From positions 1-22,500 of the forward strand of contig JABUQX010078130.1 of the NCBI GenBank assembly GCA_015478945.1: a stretch of DNA of 22,500 nt. The letters run 5' to 3'. Under the pieces are notes generated by a model that saw nothing but the letters and a program-made list of their open reading frames with translations, was not told the DNA's origin and did not search any database. The DNA comes from Trachelipus rathkii. Its lineage: Eukaryota; Arthropoda; Malacostraca; Isopoda; Trachelipodidae. Below, one piece after another: positions 1 to 9,130 of this stretch. How positions within the stretch are numbered: position 1 is the first letter of the stretch; the number at the start of each line of letters is the position of its first letter. Position numbers and translations under genes: made by a program.

Positions 1-480
1 ATCACATAGTATATCTTTATTTACTAATCCTCTATTAATATTACTATCTCTCTCTACTTACTTATTACTCTGCTCTCTCGCCTCTTTATATATTATATCT
101 TCATTCTCTTTATCATCTTTTTTTTCTTCTCTAGTCTCTCTCTCTCTTCTATATTATATGCTCTCTATATCTTGTCTTCCTTGATTTATATATACCTCTA
201 TTTTATATATTTATTTTTTTCCTCACTTGTCATAAATATCTGGCTCTTTCTTCCCCTTGCTCTTCATCTTTATTATATATTTTATATATATATATAACTA
301 TACATCTTTACTTAATATTATAATATCTATTATATATTTTATTATTTTCTCTTATTATCTATCTATATATATTCTATCTTTATTATAATAGTATTATAAT
401 ATATCTATATTATCTTATATATTCATATTTTTTTAATAAATTAATGTAAAAATTACTATTAATCTTATTATATTTTTAAT
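1..480. repeat. TA/CT-rich low-complexity sequence
   Basis: Degenerate runs of TATA, CTCT and TTAT units with almost no G. No coding frame, RNA gene or transposon motif could be seen. It is the left part of a pyrimidine-rich tract that continues to about 1026. Confidence 0.8.
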
Positions 481-770
481 ATTAAATTAATAGCCGCCAT
501 TCTTATATAGTACTCAACTAGCTTTGTTTCATTTCTCACTCCGCACGGATTTTCTTGAGCCCTCAGTCACATATATTCTCATCCCTACACTTACTCCATT
601 TATTACTCTTCCAACTTCATCCATCCTATTATATATTTAATAATAGATCCCTTCTACCTTATACTCACTCTTAATCATCATTTATACTATCGCCACTTTT
701 TACACTATACACATTAGTACTACCCTCTCACGTCTACTTTCACTCTCTATATTCTCTATTTTTATACTAT
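481..770. other. Pyrimidine-rich spacer, nothing recognised
   Basis: The composition is a little more complex than the flanks (for example CCGCCATT near 493 and CCGCACGG near 541), but it is still strongly C/T-biased. I checked the reverse strand for RTE-like LINE motifs because antisense copies of that family look pyrimidine-rich, and found none that I could trust. Confidence 0.5.
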
Positions 771-1026
771 TTTTCTATCTATATCCTCTTCCTATCTTTT
801 ATCTGTTATATATTCTTATCTCTCTATCTTCGTTCTCTTCTATCTCTCTTATATATCTTATTTATCTCTATCGCTACTATCTCTTTCTTTATCTCATCTC
901 TTCTTCTTCTCTCTCTCTTTTATCTCTCTTCTTCTTTCTTCTCTTCTCATCTATCTTCTTCTCTTCTTTCTCTTCTATCTCTTCTCTCTCTTTCATTTCC
1001 TTTATTTATATCTTCTCTCTCTTTCA
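771..1026. repeat. (CT)n/(TCTTC)n polypyrimidine tract
   Basis: Imperfect CT, TCT and TCTTC units run almost without purines, most regular from about 890 to 1026. A minus-strand reading frame over 947-1318 is a by-product of this tract: its C-terminus is Glu/Arg low complexity, so it is not a gene. Confidence 0.85.
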
Positions 1027-1300
1027 TGTATCCTCGCCAGCGCGACGCAGACGAGGGCAGCGCGAAGCGAGACGAGAGAGACCGCGACGAAGGCGAGAGC
1101 TCCACTGCGCCTTGGCGTCTTCCTTGGGCTGGTTGTTGTTTTCCCTGACCTTCGTGCCCCCAATGGTTCACCTCCTTTGCGTCACATACATACTCCCCTC
1201 CTCCACACACTTCCAGGCGCCTTCTATTCCTATGGCGGAGAGAAAGTTCCCGATTATGTTCTCGCGTATAGACGGCGTAAAGGGAAAGTGGTAAGTGTTT
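1027..1300. other. GC-rich patch just upstream of LINE copy A
   Basis: The sequence changes abruptly from CT repeats to a GC-rich stretch with many GCG and CGA triplets, then to mixed sequence. A 60-codon plus-strand frame (1112-1294) and a longer minus-strand frame cross it; neither resembles a protein I know. The plus frame ends in a TAA lying inside a good splice-donor-like string (GTAAGTG, 1291-1297). The position just before the LINE suggests it could be that element's 5' region, but it could equally be host sequence or an exon fragment. No function is assigned. Confidence 0.35.
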
Positions 1301-1412
1301 GTCTAGTGCTACTACCACTTATCTCTTGCTAGGTATTGTTATGCAGGCCTCGACATGGTGTGATCGGCCGTAAGCGACCATGTATTTTTCGGCGAAATTT
1401 GTATGAATCGTT

Positions 1413-2035
1413 TTGGGTACATGGAATGTCAGGAAAATGTCGAGGAAAAGAGGAAAGAAAGATGATAGAGTTTTGAGGTAAATTAGATTTCGTCGGCTGG
1501 ACTGAACATATATAGAACGGTGAAAATGAGGTGGTGTGGTGTGGAAATGGGTGTGCTGTAGTGAAAGAAATGAGAGGTGGAGAGAATTAGTTGCAATTCT
1601 GATGCACAGAGCTATGGTGGCTTTTGTTTGTGTAAGTACTAAAATTCTGGTTAATTTAGTTTGAAAAGGTCAGGTATGTGTTCTTGTGACATATGAATCT
1701 CTGAGGGTGATTTTGAGGAAAGTGGGATTCTCTGGGATAATCTGAAGGATGTTTAGATGGGTGAATAGGGGCTTCAGATTGATTGGGTTGAGAGAGAGTA
1801 GGAAACACAGTAATTTGGGGTGACGGGAGATATGAGAATGATTGGAGGTTATTGATTACTGTGAGCATGGTATTTTTAAGTAATACTTTTTCAAACACAA
1901 GAGTTTTCATAACTACGGTAGAGTTGTTGTAAGTAGAGATGGTATCGAATTGAAAAGTATTTTGATTTGTTGGTGAAAGTTTTACAAATTATGGGGATTG
2001 GGGATAGGGGTTATGGTCATTATGTTGTTTTTATG
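1413..2035 (+). pseudogene. RTE-like LINE endonuclease domain remnant, copy A
   Basis: The frame at 1413-1478 reads LGTWNVRKMSRKRGKK and stops at 1479; the TWNVR string is the typical start of the endonuclease in this family. The preceding residues RRNLYES (about 1390-1410) sit in another frame, so a one-base shift separates them. Downstream, pieces resembling the middle of the domain can be picked out by eye at about 1530-1580 (N-G-V-G-like) and 1818-1865 (G-Y-E-N-like), again in changing frames. Catalytic residues cannot be followed through. In an intact element this domain would nick target DNA to prime reverse transcription. Confidence 0.7.
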
Positions 2036-2189
2036 TAAAATAGTGTGGGCTTGGATGGAGGGGAAAGGAGGAAGGATAAGTGGAAGAATAAGAGTCAATT
2101 GTGAACATTTAATAAAGAATAAGTATAGAAACCACAGTTGAATGTGACAGTGAAGCTGACATCTGGAACAATGAGAAGCCTTTGTTAGT

Positions 2190-2700
2190 AAGTGGAAAGA
2201 AGTATGTGGATGTGCAAAAGAATTTAAAAAAATTATTGAGAAAATGAAGAGAAAAGCTAAATTGTATTTAGGTTTATTTTATTTGCAGCAGGCGTATGAC
2301 AGGTTAAATGAAACTCTGTGGTATGTTTAATGATAATATGGTTGGTGGTGGCGGCATCGGGTGCGGTTTAGTCTATTTGGAATATAGAGTCATGTATACG
2401 ATAGTGCAGAGTGTATAGATAATGGAGTCGAAAAGTGATTGTTTAATTTTAATAGTGGAGTGAGGCCGGAATGTGTTATGTCTCTTTTTTTTAAAAATAT
2501 GGAATGGGTTATGAAATAATCAGTTGACGTGGCAGAGGAAGGTGCTGAATGAGAGATGGAAAAGAGTGGAGCGTGCCCTACTAATTGTATGCCGGTGATT
2601 TGGTTTTGTGTGGCAATTCTGAAGAGTTTGATAGAGAGAGATTGGGCAGGTGTGTAAAAGGAGGTATTTGAATGAAGACGTAGAGGGTTATGGTAGTGAG
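2190..2700 (+). pseudogene. RTE-like LINE reverse transcriptase core remnant, copy A
   Basis: Three RT landmarks are readable. Motif A: LQQAYDRLNETLWYV at 2283-2327, then a stop at 2328; the family form is close to LEKAYDRV...LW. Motif B: GVRPECVMSLFF at 2457-2492 in a different frame, where the family has GVRQGCVMSP. Motif C: LYAGDLVLCGNSEEF from 2585, where the catalytic YADD has become YAGD by a GAT to GGT-type change, removing one of the two metal-binding aspartates. Motif A is also changed: glutamine replaces the usual acidic or lysine residue before AYD. With frameshifts between all three motifs, this RT cannot be active. Confidence 0.8.
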
Positions 2701-3327
2701 TGAGAAGAGGTGAAGTCATGCTAGTGATGGTGAATGCAAATTGGAAAAATTCGAATTTAGGATTGTTAACAGTGAAGAGGGTACAATGATCAGATTGAAG
2801 GAAAGTTTGTGCTGGTAGAAGGTGTTGGTGCATTTAATACTTGGTGATATGAAGGATTAATCTGGTGGCTAGGCGTTTGCATAAAGGTTGCTGTTCCATG
2901 GATGTATAGTTGAAACATGCGTGCTGGATAAGAGGTATAGATCTAAGAACAAAGTGTCAGTTGGGACAATCTTAGGGGTGGATTAGGTTGGGAAAGAATT
3001 GATAAAATGATGAACTGAACGTAATTGAGAGTTGTGTGGTGAAAGAAATGATAATGAGAGAATAGATATACAATTGAGATGATTTGGGATCGATGAAAGG
3101 ATGATGATATCGGTTGTTAGCGGATTATAATATGGTTTCAATGTGCTGAATCGACTTGCTGGAACCTAAGAAGAAGTATTGGTCGTAAAGAATTGCTGAA
3201 GAAGGAAATGCGAGTTTGGCAGAGGCTAAAGAAAGGTGCATATAGGAATGAATGGCGGGTTTTTTACGGTAGGGGTTGTGGGCCTTTGCCCAGGGGAATG
3301 AACCTATTGACGAGATCGGAACAGTGA
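2701..3327 (+). pseudogene. RTE-like LINE C-terminal region remnant, copy A
   Basis: Follows the RT core. A 17-base string at 2994-3010 is identical to 19581-19597 in copy B, and the next 35 bases also align. The segment after it reads like the family block ELCG...ERID...WFG with shifts (about 3030-3095). A clean frame at 3244-3324 reads RNEWRVFYGRGCGPLPRGMN and a few more residues, stopping at 3325; RNEWR is the usual end of the coding region in this family. A possible EFKYLG-like site near 2825-2845 is too damaged to be certain. Confidence 0.7.
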
Positions 3328-3545
3328 GGGTCGTCGCGGTCTCGTGAAGCTCAAGGGTGGATTTTTTGAGCGAATATTCACTGTGGATATATATATAGTT
3401 ATATATATATTATAATATATATTTATATATATTATTTATTATATATATATATTATAATATATATATATATTATAAGGGGAGAGGCTTCTTTTCGACTTGC
3501 GTTGTTCTTCCCTATTATTTTCTGTTCCTGTTTGCTATAGGTGGA
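3328..3545 (+). other. 3' untranslated tail of RTE-like copy A, split by a (TA)n array
   Basis: The sequence GGGTGGATTTT...GAGCGAATATTCACT (about 3354-3382) matches the position after the stop in copy B (about 20044-20080). A (TA)n array then intervenes (3383-3474), and the tail resumes with AAGGGG...CTTGCG...TTTTCTGTTCC (3474-3530). Copy B has the same resumed tail at 20100-20185 with only a short AT-rich string in the gap. The tail is therefore part of the element, and the TA array lies inside it. Confidence 0.65.
3383..3474. repeat. (TA)n microsatellite inside the LINE 3' tail
   Basis: Almost pure TA with occasional TTA interruptions, bounded on both sides by sequence shared with copy B. 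Confidence 0.9.
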
Positions 3546-3564
3546 TGTGTGAAATAGAAGTGTG

Positions 3565-3850
3565 GATAATAATATAATGATATATTATATATTTATAATA
3601 TATTTATATAAGTTAATATATATTTATTGTTATATAAGTTTATATATATATTAAATATATATTATTATCATATATATTATATATATTATTATATATATTA
3701 TATATATATTAATTATATATATATATATATCTTATATATATATATATATATATATAATTTAAATTAAAATAAGAGATATTAAAAATTATTATAAGTAAAT
3801 TAATTTAATTTAATTATAATAAAAAAAAAAAAATTAAAAAAATTAAATTA
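3565..3850. repeat. (TA)n array grading into A/T homopolymer-rich sequence
   Basis: TA repeats with TTA and ATT interruptions to about 3760, then AAATTAAA-type sequence with an A run near 3820. Lies immediately after the 3' end of copy A. Confidence 0.9.
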
Positions 3851-5400
3851 TTTTATATTATTGATAAAAAAGATTACTATTTTCAACACTAAAATGATAT
3901 CTTATAATCGTTGATTTGCATACTATTATTGTGTGTAGTCATCAATCAACATACATTGAAAACGCATTTGAAATTTTGGTAGATACATTTCTTCTTCTTG
4001 TAGTATTTGTGAGAAAGTCAAATTTTGAGTTCTTTTCAAAGAGGTAAAGACAATATCACCCTATTATTGGAAATTAAGAAAAATCAGTTTTCTGAGATGG
4101 ATAATCTTATTGCAATGGTATAACAGTCCCTACAATTTACATAAATTGACTGATCCAGATCAAATAAATTACGGAAAATTTCTGTAATATTTTTTTAAAC
4201 AATTTTCTCCTATGGAAATGATCTGACCTTATTTATTCATATATAGCGTTATATATGTGGATTTTATGACTTGAACCGAAACTTTGTTCAATAAACAGTT
4301 AAGTTTAGCATTTTAAAATAGTCAAGACAAAATCATAATGAATATTGACTTAATCATGATGATATCATTTTTCTTTATAATGTCTCACATGAGGCATTCT
4401 CAGTTCTTCAATAAAAAGAAAGTAACTAAGCCTCTCTCTGTTTTGTATTGTCCATAAATGTTTGACAATATTTCTTCGAGTTTTCTTCTTTAATTAAATC
4501 TTTCAAGACAAAAAACAGATACACTTTTAAATATGATTATTATTATTTGATGATGGGTGATAATCGTCATAATTATGGAGACCTTAGCACGTTAGTTACA
4601 TAATTAAAAGAGTGGTATGCGAGAATATATGTTTAAGTTAACAAAATTTTGTACTTATATATAATTTTGCTTTGATGACAAGATTTTACTAACAAGATCT
4701 GAGTATTTTTAAGAAGCGTTCTAAATCCTTGATTCCACGATTGAGGTTCGATCAAAAGATTAAACAAAATGCCTTATATAAAATTCAATAGATCGTTAAT
4801 CAATACCTTCGTATACCTTTTCATCTCCTCCTTTCTTTTTTCACACAATTCTTGTGTGTGTTATTATTTCAATTTCGTCGTTTGGGAATAGTAGTTCCAA
4901 TATTTTTTTTTCCAGTAAATGAATATCTTGGTTATATTATTCAAATAAAGTATAACTATTACATTTTTGCTGTTGTTCAATTAAAGTTTCTAATGTTTAA
5001 TTCATAACATCAATATGGACTATGAACAATTTTTAATGTTGTTGTATTATTCACTAATCGAGATATGAACATGCAATGTATATATATTACGTCGCTGAGA
5101 CTATATTTCGAAGCAGAATTTCTTATAATCATTCCTTTCATAAACTTCTTTTCTTATCTATGTCATTCTATAAAGCGTTATATTACCCTTCCAATCAGAA
5201 ATCACCACTATTTATTTATCTTATTTATTTTCACAGGAATTCCGGCAGTATTGCTCTGAGCATAGAGATTCTCTCCTTTACATGGTTCTACTAGCCTATA
5301 TTATAAACTAAGATATATCTCTCTACGAAACCACAAAATATGTTTAACCTCATTCTATAATATATATACTCACTTAAAATTATTTGCTTTTATTTGTCCT
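3851..5400. other. AT-rich unique sequence, no gene recognised
   Basis: Non-repetitive AT-rich DNA. Two short overlapping plus frames (5065-5259 and 5076-5294) are hydrophobic because of T-rich codons and match nothing I know. A pyrimidine tract ending in TTTTCACAG (about 5218-5236) is a reasonable splice-acceptor-like string, but no exon is evident after it. A faint tRNA-like segment lies at about 4695-4757. Confidence 0.5.
4695..4757 (+). repeat. Possible tRNA-like (SINE head) fragment
   Basis: GAGGTTCGATC at 4743-4753 resembles a pol III box B, and AAGAAGCGTT about 30 bases upstream could be the remains of a D-arm or box A. There is no credible acceptor stem, so this is at most a SINE fragment. 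Confidence 0.2.
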
Positions 5401-5815
5401 CTTTTTACAGTTGATCTAATTAAAAAAAATATATAATATAAAGTTTTTCTTTTAAAGAATTTTATAGAGTCTCAGGCACATCCTGATGTAAATTTTTAGA
5501 TCGTTAAATTTTATATTTCTAAGGGGTTGTTGTTAATACCCCCTACCGATTTATCCTTTCCTCCTATCTTACGTGCCTGTTTACGGTTAATCAGGTACGA
5601 TTATATTATAGTATTTAGACTATATATTTTTAGATTTTTTTATTCTTTTAGCATTTTCTAGTTCAGTCATTACATTTTTTTACATCATATGGGTATTTGT
5701 CTTATATTACCTTATACATTTGGTGTGTTTGTTTTGGTAGTTGACTGGCGTGTGCCGTGTGTGGTGCGTATATTTATGAGGTGTGTGCGTTTGCGTTAAC
5801 TGCATCGGTTTAGTT
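5401..5815. other. AT-rich sequence with a possible orphan LINE tail
   Basis: At 5520-5600 the order AAGGGG, then a C/T-rich stretch with TCCTCC, then GTGCCTGTTTACGG resembles the resumed 3' tail of RTE-like copy A (AAGGGG, TTCTTCCC, GTTCCTGTTTGC). No coding part of the element precedes it. A GT-rich stretch follows at 5725-5800. The similarity is weak and could be chance. Confidence 0.25.
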
Positions 5816-5819
5816 TAGT

Positions 5820-6030
5820 TTATATATATTATTATATATATATTATATCTTTTATCTATAATTATCATCATTTTTATTATTATATATTATCTATTTTTTT
5901 ATACTATATTATATTATATATAATTATGATATATATATATTCTTATATATATATTCATATCATATATATTGTTATTTATATATTATATTATATCTTTATA
6001 TTACTATATGATTTTTATTATATATTTTAT
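5820..6030. repeat. (TA)n/(TTA)n array
   Basis: TATATT, TTATTA and TATATA units with few interruptions. Confidence 0.9.
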
Positions 6031-6480
6031 AAAAACTTTAGATTCTACTTATTCCTTTAAACATTTTCTTACAATCAGGTACAGGTCATTTTCAATAAAC
6101 TTACAATTAAATAATAAAATAATATAAATCATTAATTTGATTATTTTCTTTAGTTTTATCTATTTTTCATTTTTATTTTTAAATTATTTAATTCTTTTTT
6201 ATCTTTATATTTTTTTTTTTTTTTTTTTTTTATTTTGTCGTTATTGGATGAAAATAAGGTTGCAACAGAGGTTTAGGAAACAAACTCATAATTCACAATT
6301 ACACGAAAATAGATCTTTATTCATAACCCATCATCATCAACATCATCTTACAGCTCATTATTGCTCATCAATTTTATTAATATTTTGCTCTCTATTATGT
6401 TATATTATTTATATATCTGTCTTTTTATTATAGAGTTACTCTTTCTTATATTATATTTATATTTACATAATATTACACTA
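6031..6480. other. AT-rich spacer with a 22-base T run
   Basis: Contains a T homopolymer at 6210-6231 followed by a short more complex stretch (6232-6370). A 98-codon plus frame over 6137-6433 is made of Phe/Ile/Leu from the T run and is not a plausible protein. The T run could be the poly(A) end of a minus-strand retroposed sequence, but no such sequence is recognisable. Confidence 0.4.
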
Positions 6481-7010
6481 GATTCTTAAATTAATTAATT
6501 CTCTCTCTATTATATTATTACCTATTATTTTATTAATTATACTATATTATTAATTATTATTTATATATATATTTATATATATATTATATATTTATATATT
6601 TATTTTAAATTATATATATACTTATTTAGTTGATATTTTATTATATATAATTTCACAAGATATAATGATATATGTATATATATATTTTATTATTATCTTA
6701 TTATATATATTATATATTATATATATATTTATTATTATCATATATATATTATATATATTACCTTTATTTACTATTATATATTTATATACTCTTCTTATTA
6801 ATTAATATATATAGTATTATATCTAATATTATATAATAATTATTTTAGTATGTGAGTAGTTTATATTTATATATTATAATATTATTATTATTATTATATT
6901 ATTATATATATATTATCCTATATATATTACATCTCATTATATTTTATATTTATAATTTATATTATTTTATTATTTTATATTATATATATATATGATATAT
7001 ATAAAGGAAA
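6481..7010. repeat. (TA)n/(TTA)n low-complexity array
   Basis: Continuous TA, TTA and TATT units, with only small G/C-containing interruptions such as those near 6650 and 6850. Confidence 0.9.
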
Positions 7011-7019
7011 TTTACGGAA

Positions 7020-7286
7020 ACACTTTATTATTATTTATTATTTATATTTTATTTTTATTTATTATTTATTATATTATTATTAATTTATTTATTATTATTA
7101 TTATTATTAATTAATTTATTAATTATTTAATTATTATTTATTTAATTATTATTATTATTATTATTTATTAATTATTATAATATTATTTATTTTTTATTAT
7201 TATATATTATTATATATTATTATTATATATTATTTTATTTCATTATTATTATTATTATTTATTATTATTATATTATTATTATTATA
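7020..7286. repeat. (ATT)n trinucleotide array
   Basis: The dominant unit switches from TA to ATT/TTA, with runs of several perfect ATT copies near 7095-7110, 7145-7165 and 7240-7280. This distinguishes it from the neighbouring TA arrays. Confidence 0.9.
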
Positions 7287-8270
7287 AGGATTGAGGACGT
7301 TGCACATTCAGTTTATTTTCCAAATAGTTTACAAGTCGTAGGATCTCTGTATACGGATAAATTTTTTCCTGTATCCGTCTAAGATGATTCTGTGCGGGCA
7401 GGAAATGTTTTAGGTATCAAAATGTTATAGTGTTTGTTTTCTCCCACGGCTAATTATCAATGAGTTTCTGTTCCATTGATCTTGTGGAGCATACTTTGGA
7501 TGCCAAAAATAACTTTATGTTTTCATCTTATAGAATATTAATTATATTATAGTCATCCTGCTCGATGAATAGCACTGATCTAACCTCATTGTCTATTGCC
7601 GATATTAAATTCACTAGATATATCTATCCCTCCTTATAGTTTTTAAGAGGTGAATTTTTCAATGTATTAACATTGCCAGGCCTTGGCTTGGGGTCACTCT
7701 TCTTTTACTATATTCCACGGAGATGGAAAGAGACAGATCTATTCCAGTCCATCCATCTCAACAATGCGGAGTAGCACTTAATCATTAGGTCCTTTGCCAG
7801 TAGATATACACATATTTATTTGCTGTCACAATCTGTTCTTGACTCAGAGAAAATCGCTGACTTTTGCTAATAACATCTTTAACATATCTTGTGGTAATTC
7901 TATTATTTTACTACCTCTTTATTCGCTCTGAGGTTTCTTCTTCATGTTAAGCTAATGACTCTAACAGATATAAATCTGCTAATCCTTTGAGCTTTACTGC
8001 TTTCCTTTAGTACGATAACCTAGATGACATTCTCGCTATACAATATACCACCTTTTACTTCTATTCTTCCTTCTCCTTTTACTCATTTTCTATACAATTG
8101 ATGTATATTCCGCGTTCACAACCATATCGACCATATAGCTCTCATCTATGTTATTAGTTCTATAGATGTTTATTATACACTAATTATTCAACGCTTTCCT
8201 TTATTCTTGAGGTCATTAGGTATATTGTATTTATTTTACATTTCCTTTATTTTCAAATGAATTCTAGGTA
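7287..8270 (+). other. Complex sequence upstream of the Jockey-like RT, possibly its 5' part
   Basis: Composition is much less repetitive than the flanks. I do not recognise an endonuclease here. One stretch, about 7965-8035, reads SANPL...LDDIL in one frame and could be the remains of the NPxNYRPI region that precedes the RT fingers in Jockey/CR1 LINEs. It is about 50 codons further from motif A than usual, so the match is doubtful. Confidence 0.3.
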
Positions 8271-9130
8271 TATTCTCTTTTGGATTCTCAATGTTCTACT
8301 TGTAATATATAATTATCCTATCTTACTGTTATTATTAGGTCTTTTTACTGCCCTAAGGGCTATGTTGGAGTTTGTATTGGGGCTTTGGCATATACAATTG
8401 CTCTATGTATATAGTACTGGCTATAGATCTTACTGTCTGCAAAGCTCCACTCCTTTGTTATTATTTCAACCTATCCTTTGCTTATCTTTTATTGCCTAGT
8501 TTTCTATTCAATATTTCTTTACAATTAACTGGCTGTTTCATCGGTCTTTATGGAGCCGACTTATCTCTCTTTACACCTTCTCTGTCAAGTCTAAAGTGGT
8601 GTCCTCAGGGTTCTAAATGTATTTATTTCTATCGTCTCTTATAGCCCTATTCTTTTAATCCATTAATCTACTCAGCTGCTCAGCTAAACTCTTTTCTCAT
8701 TCATATGCCAATTACGACTTACTCAACATGTCCAGGTTGGCTCTTTACTTCTATGGGTGTAGATCGATTCACTACGTAGGCCGCTCTTCTTGCAGTATTC
8801 TCCTAGATCTTCGTCTTCTCCGTCCTGCTTCTTTTAATATATTCTTGCTGTTATGGAGCAGAACTTTCAGAGTGTGTTTACTGATCCTCAATTTTGCAAA
8901 TTTAAACTCAGTTAGAACTCAATTCATTTTTTGCAATAATCTTTCTCTCTCGTCAACAGACTCCTTCTATTTACCATAACTTTTCTATCTTTATTTTTCA
9001 ATGTATTTTTACCTGATCTCTTCCTGATTACATATTATTACCTCCTCTCGGCTTAACTTATTTAAAATTTAACAAATAATGTCTTGGAAAAATATCCCAT
9101 ATTCTACGATAATCGGTTAGCTAGGTATTT
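8271..9130 (+). mobile_element. Decayed Jockey/CR1-like LINE
   Basis: Several RT landmarks of the Jockey/CR1 group appear in order on the plus strand: a GFR-like site near 8281-8300, SALR...E..V and WH at 8347-8391, WCPQGS at 8600-8617 (family GVPQGS), HSYANYD at 8698-8718 (family HSYADD), NLNSVRTQFI at about 8898-8927 (family FNASKTQF), and a SWKN string near 9083-9095. Spacing from PQGS to the YA motif, and on to the TQF motif, is close to the family's. The element is a different family from the RTE-like copies. Its ends are undetermined; sequence up to about 10250 has similar composition and may include its 3' part. Confidence 0.7.
8275..8945 (+). pseudogene. Jockey/CR1-like reverse transcriptase remnant
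   Basis: A frame from 8257 carries TALRAMLEFVLGLWHIQLLY at about 8347-8406. In this LINE group the equivalent region is usually ALR..GE.FV followed by ALDISKAFD and then RVWH. Here the block from the aspartate-containing LDISKAFD is missing, so EFV runs almost straight into LWH; the motif A catalytic aspartate is gone. A second frame (8372-8644) has FIGLYGADLS, then WCPQGS. The third landmark, HSYANYD at 8698, has lost the YADD pair. NLNSVRTQFI follows in yet another frame. With both catalytic motifs lost, the RT is inactive. Confidence 0.7.

Larger units (their letters stand above)
1347..3545 (+). mobile_element. RTE-like non-LTR retrotransposon, copy A (decayed)
   Basis: Landmarks of an RTE-type LINE occur in the expected order on the plus strand: an endonuclease start with TWNVR at 1419-1433, an RT motif A remnant LQQAYDR at 2283-2303, GVRPECVMS at 2457-2483, a YAGD active-site remnant at 2588-2599, a C-terminal NEWR at 3247-3258, and a 3' tail to about 3545. 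The family normally has an apurinic-type endonuclease followed by an RT in one protein, and inserts by target-primed reverse transcription. Frames shift between landmarks and stops interrupt each segment, so this is a dead copy. The 5' boundary is uncertain; a family-like frame begins by about 1347. Two further copies lie at 19010-20190 (same strand) and 13195-14800 (opposite strand). Confidence 0.85.

Noticed and set aside
947..1318. 123-codon minus-strand frame
   Set aside because: Its C-terminal part is Glu/Arg low complexity translated from the CT tract, and the rest matches no family.
1656..1910. 84-codon minus-strand frame
   Set aside because: Antisense to the endonuclease part of LINE copy A; no domain of its own.
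2390..2833. 147-codon minus-strand frame
   Set aside because: It is antisense to the RT motifs of LINE copy A, which explain this DNA better.
6137..6433. 98-codon hydrophobic frame
   Set aside because: Dominated by Phe/Leu/Ile from a T homopolymer and T-rich flanks.
7020..7286. CRISPR-like or designed tandem repeat
   Set aside because: The unit is a simple ATT microsatellite with no spacers.
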